A stretch of 64,000 nucleotides of DNA, taken from the NCBI RefSeq assembly GCF_947179165.1, contig NC_077245.1, positions 51,427,286 through 51,491,285 on the forward strand. The letters run 5' to 3'. Origin of the DNA: Solanum dulcamara. Taxonomy: Eukaryota > Streptophyta > Magnoliopsida > Solanales > Solanaceae. Under the pieces are notes generated by a model. That model saw only the letters and a program-made list of their open reading frames with translations, ran no database searches and had not been told where the DNA came from. Both the position numbers and the translations under genes were made by a program. Shown piece by piece: positions 45,274 through 57,500 of this stretch; the stretch's first letter is position 1; every line of letters begins with the position of its first letter.

Positions 45274-47508
45274 TGTTATGTCGGAAAAGATGATTTAAAA
45301 TTAACGTCAATATTTTAGAAAAAAAAATCAATTTTAGAAAAGAGAGTCGCCACTTAATTTTTAAGGAAAATCAAGAAACCTTAATTTTAAAGACCCTAAC
45401 AAATTTAAGTCTTAAAATTAGAAAAAAAATATACGAGGTTCTTATTTCCACTTTGAGAAGGTGTTAAGCATTCAAAGTGGCCGATAACGTGCGGTTATCC
45501 AACGATTTGAAAAATTATTTGACTAACTTTTAAAAATATTAATTTAAAAGGAAATTATTTTTTAGAAAAAAATGATCTAACTTAAACATTGAAAATAATA
45601 TACATGTATATAAAAAAAAAGTAAAAGTTTATCAAATGACTAAATAAAGGTAGAAAATCATTTAAAGAGTAAATTAACATGAATTGGTTTATCTTTAGGG
45701 GAATCTAATTAATTGAAAATAAATTAAAATTAATATCTAAGCAAGCATAAATAACATAAGTAAATAAATTATTACAACCCGAATTAATATAAATAAACAA
45801 TAAATAATATGGCCCGACACTTAGTTTATGTATGCATGGACTAGATTGTTGGGTCATCTGCGTTTTGGACCTTAAGAACAATTCCACTGTATATCGCACC
45901 TGTATATGCACTGTATATACATTGTATACAATATTATTTATGTATATCGAACTGTATACACACTGCATACCACCCGTTTAGTCCCTGTATCTGTTGTATA
46001 TAACTATATATCAGACTGTATATACACTGTATGTCAGTATATACAATATTGTTTTCTTGCATATCAGACTATATAAATACTGTATATCAGTGTAAACGAT
46101 ATTTTTTCTATCTGTATTCCATGTATACAACCCAATATCAATATTCAAAACATGAATATTAGCTTTCTTTTCATGTATCAACTTTTCAGCAATTTGAGCA
46201 AGATAATGGGATACTCAAAACAAAACAATAAGCAAAGATGGAGTCCAAAGATGGACTCGAATCGATATCACATGCACCAAAATAAAATTACATAAGCATC
46301 TACTCATTTTAAGCTAAACCAAGGAATATATCATAATATGTTAAGGTATCAAATTGATGGGCATCCTAGAGGTGACTAACAACATATATTATATATAGAC
46401 AAAGAAAAGAAAAAAAGAAATATATTCAAGTAACTAAAGGACACGGAATTAATATATACGCTATACTAACTCAAATTTTAAAGAAATAAATTAATTAATT
46501 AGGCAATGAAAGTTCTAACTAAATAATAATTTAACCATATTTTTATTATCTAAATCATGTTAAAAAAAGAAATTGAAAATATGAAAATTTATATTGTCAA
46601 AGAAAACTACTTGAAAAAATAATGAATAAAATTAAGTGTTTTCATGAATTAATTATAACACATGCTAGCTAATTAATCCTAACACATGCTGACTATAAGA
46701 AATTTCTATCATTAATCTAATTATTCTTAATACATGCTAAAAATAAAGACTATGAATCAACTAAATATAAAACATGAAATAATTAAATAAAATAAAACTG
46801 AATTTTTTTTACCTCTTTCCAGGCAGCGAGACTGAAGACGGCAAGTGAAAATGACCTCACCACCACCCAAGAGTTTGACGGAACTCCAATCCACAAAAAG
46901 AAAAACTAAAAATTTAGACTCGAACCTTCGTGGATTCGACATTATAAAAACTCCATTCTTAGCCTAAATTTAGACTCCAATCTCCTATTGTCCTCGAATA
47001 AAAATATAGATTGAAAACTAGAAATTTTTACAACTTTTAGGCTGGGGACAAGAGTCCAAAATCCTAACCAAGTTAAGAAAAATTTTAACTTTGGAGTGGC
47101 TAAAAAATCACATACTTCTTCTCCATTCTTAATGAGAATATGAGCCTTTATATAGGCTCCAAAAACCCTAAATTCTTCATGAATTTTTGATGTGGGAGAA
47201 TGAGATTTTTTTTTAAAAAAAAACTAAAAATTTCAAATTATAATTATACTAACTTAACTAACATTGTATTTAGTAAAAAAACAAAATATTTTGAGATGAT
47301 TTTCGAATAACCATATAAATAGTAATCAAAGATATAATTATATAGAAATATGTATATTACATTAAAATTTATAAAAAGATAAAAATATTTAAGAATAAAA
47401 TGAAAATAACTTTGTTTTTATAAAAGCTAATTATTTAAAAAATGTTCAAAATTTAAAGAAACTCAGTAGCTAATTTGCATTATGGAGGGTCAAAATTGGG
47501 TGTCAACA
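45274..47508 (+). mobile_element. Solo LTR, family ending GGGTGTCAACA, copy 2
   Basis: It starts TGTTATGTCGGAAAAGATG and ends AAATTGGGTGTCAACA. The flanks CCAGT and GCAAT match at 3 of 5 bases. It aligns in reverse orientation with 29912-32322 over its length, including AGTCGCCACTTAATTTTT near the start and the GTATAC-type repeat at 45885-46130. It interrupts a MULE transposase gene. Confidence 0.88.
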
Positions 47509-47513
47509 GCAAT

Positions 47514-47763
47514 AATATTATTTTTATTTATTAAATTAAATAAATTGATTTAAATTGCATAATTCAATCTAATTGTAATTGAAACAACAATGAAAAGAAA
47601 CTCCCTCAAAATTGCATAACGCTTAATTACTTCTGATAGTGTGTGCTTGTCCATGTAAATCTGATCTATTGACAAAAAATCATGTTGCGGGTTGTTGATT
47701 ATTTTTGTTCCTTTGCTTTCTACAATATAATCATCTACAATTGGATTCATACCACTCAAATAG
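47514..47763 (-). pseudogene. MULE transposase fragment, N-terminal piece (MuDR domain)
   Basis: The minus-strand ATG at 47757-47759 opens MSGMNPIVDDYIVES. IDQIYMDKHTLSEVIKRYAI follows, the typical start of the MuDR domain in plant Mutator-like transposases (F...D...L..AI..YA). After that the frame decays and meets solo LTR copy 2. The continuation lies at 45031-45273. With the DUF1985-like fragment this indicates the wreck of one MULE, or of two adjacent ones. Confidence 0.65.
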
Positions 47764-48815
47764 CATTGGATGTGATTATTGCTTGTGCTGGTTTTTTTTT
47801 GATAAATGATTGATTCAAGTTTTGACTACCAATTTGGTACTCAATTGATTGCATAGCTCTATCCACACATGTTACACTAATGCATATTTAAAAAAAATTA
47901 AGATTGAATTTTTTCTGATCTAAATAATTTGTACCCCCATATCATTATGAATGATAGGAGAGGATCCACCACTCACACCAAATTTTAATCATCTTCCTTG
48001 GATGTTCATGTACAAAGAAATTTTAACAAAAAGTTCATAGTTATCTGTAATACACATTATTTGATGCTTCATTAAAACCTTCTAATGAAATCTAGTAGGA
48101 CAAAATCTTGATTCAGAAGAATAAAAAAGAGTATAGTGTGTTCTATTTCGTTGATGAAGACCATGATTTAGTTGTTTATTCTTCGTATTCCAATCTTGTA
48201 TACTATTTTCTCATGAATTAAAATTGATATGGATTTGATGAATAAATTTATTCAATTATTACTTGAACAAATTTATTATACATCAATACAATTATTCCTC
48301 TGGCGATCATATCTAAAGAACAATTTTGGTGATTACAAGCCCAAGAAAACTACTATAAAGATTTTCAGAAAATTGCTTGTTTGAGATATTTGAAATCTCT
48401 CCACTTGAGCTACTTCCAGGTTTTTCCTTTGACTTCAAGCTTATTCAACAAAATGTGTAATGGACATCTATAGTACGAGGTAATTGCTACTCATTGGATT
48501 TCATCAATAGATAATATGCTTCGTGAAAATATTAATAGGAAAAAACTCCGTGGAAAAAATGTCTCAATGAAAAAAGAGTACACATATATAGTAATATGTA
48601 TTGTGAGCTGCCTCATTAAAAATATCTTCAGAAAAATTCAACAGGATAAAATCTTGGTTAAGGAAAAAAGACTGTAGCGCATATTATACTCTCCCTGATT
48701 AAAACATCACTTAATTCTTATAAAGGATGCCTTCAATCTTTAGCCTTTAAAATATTGATATTGATTGTATCTTTTTGACCAAATCATATTCATTAGGATG
48801 TTGCATTATTTTGTC
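47764..48815. other. Noncoding region with dispersed phrase repeats
   Basis: No gene is seen. Three imperfect copies of a phrase CATTAAAA..GGACAAAATCTTG..GAAAAAAGAGTA lie at about 48070-48145, 48545-48590 and 48615-48700. Such phrases occur in plant retroelement leaders, but I cannot assign the element. Confidence 0.4.
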
Positions 48816-48971
48816 ACGGACTGAAAACCAGGCGTGATGGCACTTGTCCTTTCCCACAGGACAAGAAAACCTAAACCCAATAAATACAAAAGGTAAAAGC
48901 GGAAGACAGTTTAGATAAATAATTATAGATAAAGTGGTAACACTAGTCAACTAAAAAATCCCCCACAGAAT
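48816..48971 (-). mobile_element. Short gypsy LTR end fragment
   Basis: TTGTCACGGACTGAAAACC resembles the terminal TGTCACGAC of gypsy LTRs read in reverse. Only about 150 bp remain before element D. Confidence 0.4.
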
Positions 48972-51446
48972 TGTCACGACCCAAGCCTAGGGCCTAGACG
49001 TGACACGAATGAGACACCCGAAGGTACCTCACCAAAGCCTCTTAGCATTCATTAAGCATTTCATTGGTAATGATAAATAAATCAAGTAAAAAACAAAAGG
49101 GATGTAGGGACTAAGAGGCTTCACATTTAATAAGAGTCGAAGACAACATAACATCTTTTTCTATGTCCAACCATACCTTCTACATTAAAGATTTGGTGGG
49201 GGTTAAGACATGTCCCTAGCTCACCCTCAAAATAAGTGTCAAGAAATGCCTTAATAAAAGTCTTAATGTTCTACATAATATAAGCTTAGAATAAAAAGGA
49301 TGTTGTTCTCGAACCATGGGAACTCACCACAAGAAATCTTCAAACTAATTAAAGCTAGCCACATAGAGGAGGTCTAGGAGCGACGTCGGTTCCTATATGG
49401 TGATATCATGTAGGAAAAAGTATGCGTTAGTACTTTGAATGTACTAAATATGTGAGTATGCTATGAAATGAAGACCATAAGAGAGACATGAGTTAGCAGT
49501 ATGCATAAGTAAATGCATGAATTAGACATCATCATATGGAACTCTAAAATATTCATTTTGTGGAAAAATGACCATAACCGACATTTAAGACCATGCGAGC
49601 TATTACATGAAATCCAACATAAGCACCTACGTTGGCACGGGGAGAATACTTGCCAGTTAGAACTCCATTCAAATTACATTCAATTATTTAATATTTGGTG
49701 TCTACAATGGCCTAGCCGACAAGGGCTCCTATGGTGGCACATAGTTAATGCAATATGAGACTTTACTTAAGAACTCCTTAGGTCGAGTCCCCATCTACAT
49801 GCTATATTCGGTGTTAGGTCAAATCCCACGGAATAACATTTATATATCATAATAACATGAGCATTGTATAACTTTAGACATCAAATCATCATCGGTGGAA
49901 TAGATCATTAAAACCTTTAGTTTATAATATCATCATGACTACTATGCCCTATTTACCATTCTACTAATGAACCTTGATTTATAAGAAAATTAGGTCTACA
50001 ATCAGTGATGGCTTTCTGGGTACCATGCTAATCGGACCTTCTATTTTGGAAAAATGTTCAAAAGCATTGATGGCCTATAGGGAGGTCAAACATGTCATAT
50101 CATAACGTTAAATATTTCATTTGATTCAATGTGAGAATTGTACTTTCACATTGAAACCTTACTTTGGCTAAGAAGCCCTTTCATCAATCAATTATTTCAT
50201 AAAGACTCTCCTTCATAAGTATTTACTTCATAACATTCATTGGAGTCAAACTTCATTTCAACTTTACTTTATCATAGGAAACTAGGTGGGTTCATTTCAA
50301 AAAGACTTTCAAATACATTTAAAGGATACTTGTATGCATGAGAGTGATATGAATGCATCCAATCAAACATCTTAAAAATAACCCACCATATGCACTTTAA
50401 AACGACATTTCAAATTTTCATATAAGAACATTGATAATCCATCCATTTCATGTAAATAAGAATCAACATAAATCAATATAAGTAAATAAACTTCAAACAT
50501 TCAAGAATCTATGAATTTGGAATCGTAGTATGAAAATCCATAAAAACTCATCACTGAAATTAAGAGTCAATATACATATAAATCAATAGGAGTAAATAAA
50601 CTTAAAATATACCATAATCTATGCATTTGGAACCATCATGTGAAATCCCATAAGATTTCATCATTTAAAATTGATATACTAAGTTGAGAAAACATTTGGG
50701 CTCCATGGGTGGAAGAACCCATGAATGAAAACCCACGTACCTTAAAGTAGATTTTGAAGAAATCTTGATGTTAGGTCCAATTTGAGAGTTTGGATCCTTG
50801 AATTTTGAGAGCAAATCATGTTGGAGATGATTTGTGAGAGAGGAGGATGAAGATTAGGGTTCTTTGGAGGTGAAAGACTGTAAAATTTGACCCCAAAATG
50901 TTCCAAGTTCGTATATATAGATATTAGGTAATTTTCCCAAAATATCCCTACAAAATCTGGAAAACTAGACAAGTCCGCAACGTGGATGTGTCACACACCT
51001 TTCTCGTGTACAAAAAAATGAAATCTGGAAAATTTGCCCAAGTTCGCTGCAGGTCCGCGACGCGGACTTGTCGTGGACCTCTCTGGTCAATCAAGCATAA
51101 CTTTTGACTTCAAACTCATAAAAATGCAATCTTGGTGGCGTTGGAAAGAAGAATCAAAGACCTTTAATTTGATAGTTATAGGACACCCAATTCGTTATAT
51201 TCTAGGAGATATGGTAATTTGAACTTGACCCTTATACGAACTCATTCGAAAACTTAGCCGATAGAAATTCCTTGGAATCGGCTTGGTGTTAGAGATCTCT
51301 TATGATGCTAAACCACATATAATACTCTTAAAATACTTAGAAATTGATCCCAACTCATATATATACAATTAAAAGTCGATGAGTTCGACCCCATACGCCT
51401 AAAAGAATAGTTTGAGTCTTAGCATAGAAATTTTTGAGATGTTACA
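48972..51446 (-). mobile_element. 3' LTR of element D
   Basis: On the minus strand it starts TGTAACATCTCAAAAATTTC and ends CTTGGGTCGTGACA. The polypurine tract CCAAAGGGAGAGAT lies just upstream (51449-51462 on the plus strand). A near-palindrome, GTCCGCGACGCGGAC, is at 51053-51067, with related words at about 50970-51080. No gene is seen. Confidence 0.88.
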
Positions 51447-52641
51447 ATATCTCTCCCTTTGGAACATTCGTTCTCGAATGAGAATCACTAGCATAAAAAG
51501 ATATGGCACGAGAACTAGCAACGCAACATATATACAATGACACTTGAAATGCATCAAATATTAAATCTCTATACTTTAGCATAAATCATAACTTTTAAAT
51601 TCAACTTCATGAATATGCATGCATATGAGGACTTAGGAAAACTGAAACATAGGAGCCTTAAACACTTGAGCATAGATAACTTAGTGCCTTAGGCTTGAGT
51701 AGAGTGAAAAATATGAGGGTAACATTTCATTATATCCATTTTCACTTCCCATGTAGCGCTTTCAACTTGTTGATTTCTCCAAAGGACTTTGATGGATGGA
51801 ACTTCCCTGTTCCTCAATCTCTTGACATGCCGGTCTAGGATTTTTAATCGAAACCTCTTCATAGGTTAAATTATCATCAACATTCACTATCTCCAAAGGC
51901 ACAATAGAACTTAGATTTCCCAAACATTTTCTAAACATAGAAACATGGAATACCGAATGAACCGGGACAAACTCCAATGACAAATAAAATTCATAGGCCA
52001 CCTTACCAAAAAGCCTTAGGATCCTATACCTCTATAGGAAAATCTATCCCAGGAGTATTACCCCTTACTACCATATTCCACAAACCTCGAGACCTAATAA
52101 TGAAATACCCAATACATCGTATTCACCCACATGCCATCAATACCACATTCAAGTCTAGTTCTATAACCATTCTAATACACTCATTTAAAACCCTTAACGA
52201 GAAGTCATCAATAGCCTACTACCATCACCCGTATACCTACAACCACGTATTCAAGCCTACCATTTTAACAAATTTATGACTCCCTTGAAGTCATAATCAT
52301 TTAAGAATTTTCATGCCTACCTTAACATCTCTACATCTACATTTTCATTAACTCCTACCAAAAGGACACCAATATACTCTTACCTATCTATTGCATACAA
52401 CAAGATCCCGTCTATCTCTTACTCTACATCCATAGTGTTAATTGGAATAAGCGTACTTCAATCATAACAATATGGAACACCTACTCCTTCTCTATGTATC
52501 ATGACTCGTCTAATATCATTAACCTCAGAACATATAACTGACCTTGATAAATAGATACTCTATCTCCCCCTTGGGAAAAGACTTCTACTTTCTTAATTCC
52601 CACTAATTTCTTCAACTTTGCCAATGATGGATCAAGGTATT
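51447..52641 (-). pseudogene. Element D interior: RNase H-integrase linker, rearranged block, integrase tail
   Basis: On the minus strand the linker LDPSLAKLKKLVGIKKVEVF is followed by SQGGDRVSIYQGQLYVLR (about 52635-52505). About 500 bases without protein similarity come next (about 52010-52490). The integrase tail then reads FVPVHSVFHVSMFRK (about 51980-51935), and further on DRPACQEIEEQ in a shifted frame (about 51830). The block between linker and tail is homologous to 37150-37640 of element C. The catalytic integrase core is absent. The upstream linker resumes beyond element E. Confidence 0.75.
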
Positions 52642-53370
52642 TTTCATGATCCAACTCCGTAGGCTATGAATGGGGTCCGACCTGGACCCCCATATATAAA
52701 ATTATCAACTATAAGAACATACATAAAAATCCAGAGGGTGATAGCAAATTCATCTGCATATAGCCTCTTTCATTTGCATAATGTCATGCAAGGGAATACA
52801 AGCCGAAAAGGCTGCCGTTGGGAAGGAGACGTTCCAAAACATAAGTCACACTAGTACAGCTGAACCACATATTGCTGGGTCACATTTACACACACCCACA
52901 CACCTGTCTACAGACCTCTAAGAATATCAATAGTAATATATGACGGGACAGAGTCCCATCGTACCCTTGGATAAATACATATATCACTAGTTATTTACCC
53001 AAAAGGCTAGGCTCTGGGATAATGGAACACTTCCGAAATAGCTGAGCAGAAAGCCTAAGCCGATGGATCTCCAAAATAAGTACCTGAACCTACGGGCATG
53101 AAATACAGCCCCACTCCCTCCAGAAGAAAGGGGGGTCAGTATAATATATATACTGAGTATATAAAGCAAAACATTTCATAAATGAAGTCAAATCTGAAGT
53201 AGAAATCCAGGAAACAAATATGATACTCCATAAGGCACTATACCTATATCCTATGAGACAAATCGTGCATATCGTTATCATATATTGCACTCGGCCCATT
53301 ATGGGGTTTGGGGCCTTAATCGTATATCATAGCTCAACACCACATCATCATATTATATCATTGCATACAT

Positions 53371-53730
53371 ATAACATACCCAACCCTTTATGGGACTCGG
53401 TGTTATCACATTATCATATACCATACCAGCCTTTTATGGGACTCGGTGTCATAATCATCATATACCGTACCCGACCTTTTATGGGACTCGATGTCATAAT
53501 CATCATATACCATACCTGGCTCTTTATGGGACTCAATGTCATAATCATCATATACCATACCCGGCTCTTTATGGGACTCAGTATCATAATTATTATATAC
53601 CGTACCCCATCATTTATGGGACTCAGTTTCATAATCATCATATACCATACTCGGCCCTTTATGAGACTCGGTGTCATAATCATCATATACCGTATCTGGC
53701 CCTTTATGGGACTCCGTGTCATAATCATCC
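53371..53730. repeat. 45 bp tandem array, eight copies
   Basis: Eight units of the form ATACCGTACCCGACC / TTTTATGGGACTCGATGTCA / TAATCATCAT; 360 bases equals 8 x 45. Since 45 is divisible by three and stops are rare, ORFs run through it in several frames on both strands; these are not genes. Confidence 0.95.
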
Positions 53731-54499
53731 TATTATCATCTGAGACTTAATAAAACGATCATATTGGACTATCCTTTGAGGTTCAGAATGGTACTTATCC
53801 CAAGTGCCCTCTAAGTGTCATGAGGGGTCGTATCAACTAGAGTCTCAGGAATCATAGGCATTTATCAAGTAATGCCAAACGGCTTATAAAATCAGAGGCA
53901 TTGGTCGTTATAGAGTCCTTAGGAATAGGAGCTTATCAAAGTAAGGACATGAGTCACTATAACATCTGTGAGCATATGGACTTCCACACGCCAATTACTG
54001 TTTTACGTAAAAAAGGCTCGAGGGTAGTAGCTAAACTACCATAAGAGCATTAACATCAGAAAATGAGTAAGAGACAAGAATCCTATTCGGAACTTAAGAA
54101 TAAGATTACCCCAGCTTGTATACATATAATTACTTTTAGCATATGCCAAACGAGAAGAGAGGATAGTTTACGTACTTACTACTTTCCATCACATAGAAGC
54201 CTTGAGAGGAAATAACTCAACTAGTATAGGAGTTCTACCATCGAGAAGTGAATGAGACTTATGGACCATACTTGGTGTTTTAAGAATGGAATTATTCCCA
54301 AATTTCATACCCATCTCATACTTGTGCTAAGACATACCAAGAAAAAGGAGTTAGCTTCACATACTTACTACCCTCCATCATATAGAAGGCTTGAGAGCCG
54401 TAGCTCCACTGACATGTAAGTTCTAACATTAGGAAGTTGGTAAGGCTCATAAATCTTGCTCGGAGCTTTATGGATGGGATACTCCCTAAATCTTGCATC

Positions 54500-54690
54500 A
54501 TGTGGTACTTATATCAAGACATGCCAAAAGAAGAGAAAAGATAAGCTTTACATACTTATGCCAATGACATTCCAAGAGAAAAGAAAGGATATTCTTCACA
54601 TACTTATGCCAACGACATGCCAAGAGAAAGAAAGATAGCTTTACATACTTATGCCAAAAACATGCCAAAAGAAATGAGGTAGCTTCACAT
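54500..54690. repeat. Tandem repeat, about 50 bp unit, four copies
   Basis: Units containing ACATACTTATGCCAA and CATGCCAAAAGAAGAGAAA recur four times. The counterpart in the other LTR is at about 62195-62385. Confidence 0.85.
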
Positions 54691-55649
54691 ACCTCTGACG
54701 GATTACTCTTAACACGTTCTCCACATCGTCTCTTGAACCTATTTAACGTTAAAGTAATACTAAGGTTAATGACCTTTCATTTTCCAATTTCCAACTCTAC
54801 ACCCAAGTAGTCATAGGAACAGTTTCCTTATCCATTTCCCTCGACTAACTTATTACTAGTTCAGAAGTTGTTGAAAATCGGGCAACTTCTCCCATGTAAC
54901 TTGCCCTATCCAACTGATAATATTAGAAGCCATATTACCAAAAACAACCAGCAGCTATATATACAATCAAATCACCTCAATATTACTCAATATAATTCCT
55001 AACAACTAGCTCAAAACTACGATACCAAAATAGAGTTCTTAGCCTTTATTTTGTAAAATATTTTATTATACGAAACAGAGGGTCGTGTGGATGCAACCAT
55101 CATCATCCACACCCATTTTTGATTACTTTACAAAATTGAAACACACAATTAAACCACCCCCAACCTGCAGCACCACAATAACAATACACTACTCATCTTC
55201 GATTTACCTACTACGACGTCAATTTAGTTTGTTTCTAACGTCAAGCATCCTTATATACTTTTTCCACTTCCAGCCTCATTTAAGACTTGTAATATACCCC
55301 CATAAAAAAATCATAAACTTTAATTTGAAAGGGAAATCCTTACCTTATCCGAAACTTGCCAAAACTCGCCAAAGAAGCTCTTCTAGCGCGACTGAAACTT
55401 CATGACTGTTTGTTGTCCGTTTGGGGGTGGTACAAACCATAAATTTATATTACTAACACCTTCATACCTTCGGGTTATACCCCATATAATTAATTCACTG
55501 AACGGAATTGGAGAACTTACCTTTTTCTCCTTCCAAAACCGTAGCTCTTTCTTCTCTCTAGCTTAAGTTCCTCTTCTCTTCTTTTTGTTTTTATAAGCTA
55601 TTCTTGGATGAAGATGAGACTTATTGGATAAAGATGAACTTAAATTCAT

Positions 55650-55716
55650 AAATTATATATATATAGGCCACTTTAGGAAGTGACACGTGTTAATCCCCAA
55701 GTGGTGACACGTGTCA
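55650..55716 (-). promoter_or_regulatory. Predicted LTR promoter: two G-boxes and TATA box
   Basis: Read on the minus strand, the palindrome TGACACGTGTCA (55705-55716) and a second ACACGTGTCA (55681-55690) contain the G-box CACGTG and the ABRE-like ACGTGTC. A TATA-like TATATATATATAA (about 55653-55665) lies 16-40 bases downstream. Spacing and orientation fit a U3 promoter transcribing leftward. The function is inferred. Confidence 0.55.
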
Positions 55717-56215
55717 ATCCCTCATAAGGCCAATGCACCACCTCCTCCACTTAGGGGCTGCCATATAGCAGGTAGGGCCCACCCCCTTGCTGCAGCTTCT
55801 GCCATATGGCACCTCTAGCTGTTGCCATGTGGCACTCTCCCATGCTGCTATGTGTTGATCTTTTTTTCTCCTCGTGGGTTCGTAATCTCGTCTTGCTTTA
55901 TGAACCTATGTAATCCTTGCTACGTAAGCTTGGTATGTACTCAAGTACTTTAAGTACGTAAAATTTCCAAGTTGGTAGCTTAAGTAAGTAGTCGAGTCCT
56001 ACGACTCATTATTTGGTCTTCAAGATCTTCTGGATTCTTATGACCCTATTTCCAATCTTCTCTATTATAGGGTATCTCATTCCCCCTACCTTAGAGTTAT
56101 TTGATGACATCATAGATTATCCGGCTCACATGGTGACTTCTAAGAAGCTTAAGAACTTAAGAAGCTTAAAAAGCTTAAGAACATGTTCCAAGGTACAAAA
56201 GTACGGGGTGTAAAC

Positions 56216-57500
56216 CTTCTTCAAAATCTTACATAGACTATAGGGAAAATTCCTCTCTATTGCAATAACACATACTTCTATCAACTTAAGAGTTTTAGAA
56301 GTTGGAATTACCTGTAGACATAGGGAATAGGTACAGATATTTGTGTTTCACTTCTTCTTTAGCTTCCCAGGTCATTTCTTCGCGATTTTTATTTTGCCAT
56401 AACACCTTGATGGAAGCTATATCCTTAGTCCGCAATCTTTTAATTTGCCGATCCAGGATGGAGATAGGTTGCTCTTCGTAGGATAACTCCTCTGTGACCT
56501 GAATATCATCTACGGGATATACTCAGGAGTGATCACCAACGCACTTGTGAAGCATTGATACATGGAAGACTAGATGTACTGCTTCCATATCCGTTGGTGA
56601 GTCTAGCTCATAGGCAACCTTGCCTATTTGGTGAAGGATATGGTAAGGGACAATATATCACGGACTCAGCTTCCTTTTCTTGACAAACCTCACTACTCCT
56701 TTCATGGGCGACACCTTCAAGAACACCCAGTCACTCACTTCAAATTCCAAAGGTCGACGTCGATTGTCTTCATATAGCTTCCGTCAACTTTAGGCAACTA
56801 ATAATCTCTCCTGAATAAGCTTTACCTTCTCCACAAACCATTGGACCATGTATAGGCCTATTAGTCGTGTTTTGCCAACATCAGACTAACTAATGGAGAC
56901 CTACACTTTCTGTCATACAAGGTCTTACACAGGGCCATCCTGAGACTAGAATGATAGTTAATATCATAAATAATCTTGACAGGTAGTAGGCAATTGTCTA
57001 AGCTACCTTTGGAGTAAACTGTATAGGCCCGCAACATATCTTCTAGCATTTAGCTAGTAAGCTTAGTCTGTCCATCGGTCTGAGGGTACAATAGTATACG
57101 AAGACCTGTCTGTGTTCCCAATCTCTTTGTGGGCTGATCTTTAGTAGTTAACTGTAACTCGGGCTCCTTCATCTGAGACAATAGTTATGGGAACTCCGTA
57201 AAGTCTCACTACCCTCTCGACCTATAAATTCACATCGTCTCGGCTGAATAGGTAGTCCTTGATTGAAGGAACATGGGTTGATATTGCTAATTTGCGGATA
57301 ACATTTCATATAGAATCATCTGTCCATAGAGTGCAAAGTGAGTCTTATAGCCAGGGTTGTATTATGGAATCTTCGACCTCATGTATTACTTCTTGCCTCC
57401 ATTAGATGACATCAACTAGTACCCTTACCTTTTTGGATTTTGTTCTGCTACCAAGCAGTGTCGAAGTTCCCCCAAATAATAACCCCCCATAGCCGTTCTA
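56216..57500 (-). pseudogene. Element E integrase (partial, degenerate)
   Basis: On the minus strand VRLYGVPITIVSDEGA (about 57225-57170) carries the second catalytic Asp, where SDRG is usual. PQTDGQ (about 57080) follows in another frame, then MLEDMLRAY and NYHSSLRMALCKTLYDRKCR (about 56960-56905). After that come [14 protein letters not shown] remnants (about 56710-56640), VHLVFHVSMLHKCV (about 56555) and the chromodomain-like SILDRQIKRLRTKDIASIKV (about 56470-56410), then MTWEAKEEVK. The first part of the integrase and everything upstream (gag, protease, RT, RNase H) is missing. Several frameshifts and stops are present. Confidence 0.8.

Larger units (their letters stand above)
52642..56213 (-). 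mobile_element. 3' LTR of element E
   Basis: The plus-strand edges are TTTCATGATCCAACTCCG (first TG mutated to TT) and GTACGGGGTGTAA. It holds a 45 bp array (53371-53730), a roughly 50 bp ACATACTTATGCCAA repeat (54500-54690) and a promoter-like segment near 55650-55716. ORFs here arise from the repeats. Confidence 0.9.

Noticed and set aside
53220..53750. Long ORFs on both strands with Tyr/Ile/His-rich 15-residue repeats (also 60961-61434)
   Set aside because: They are produced by the 45 bp tandem arrays in the LTRs of element E, which are open in several frames at once.
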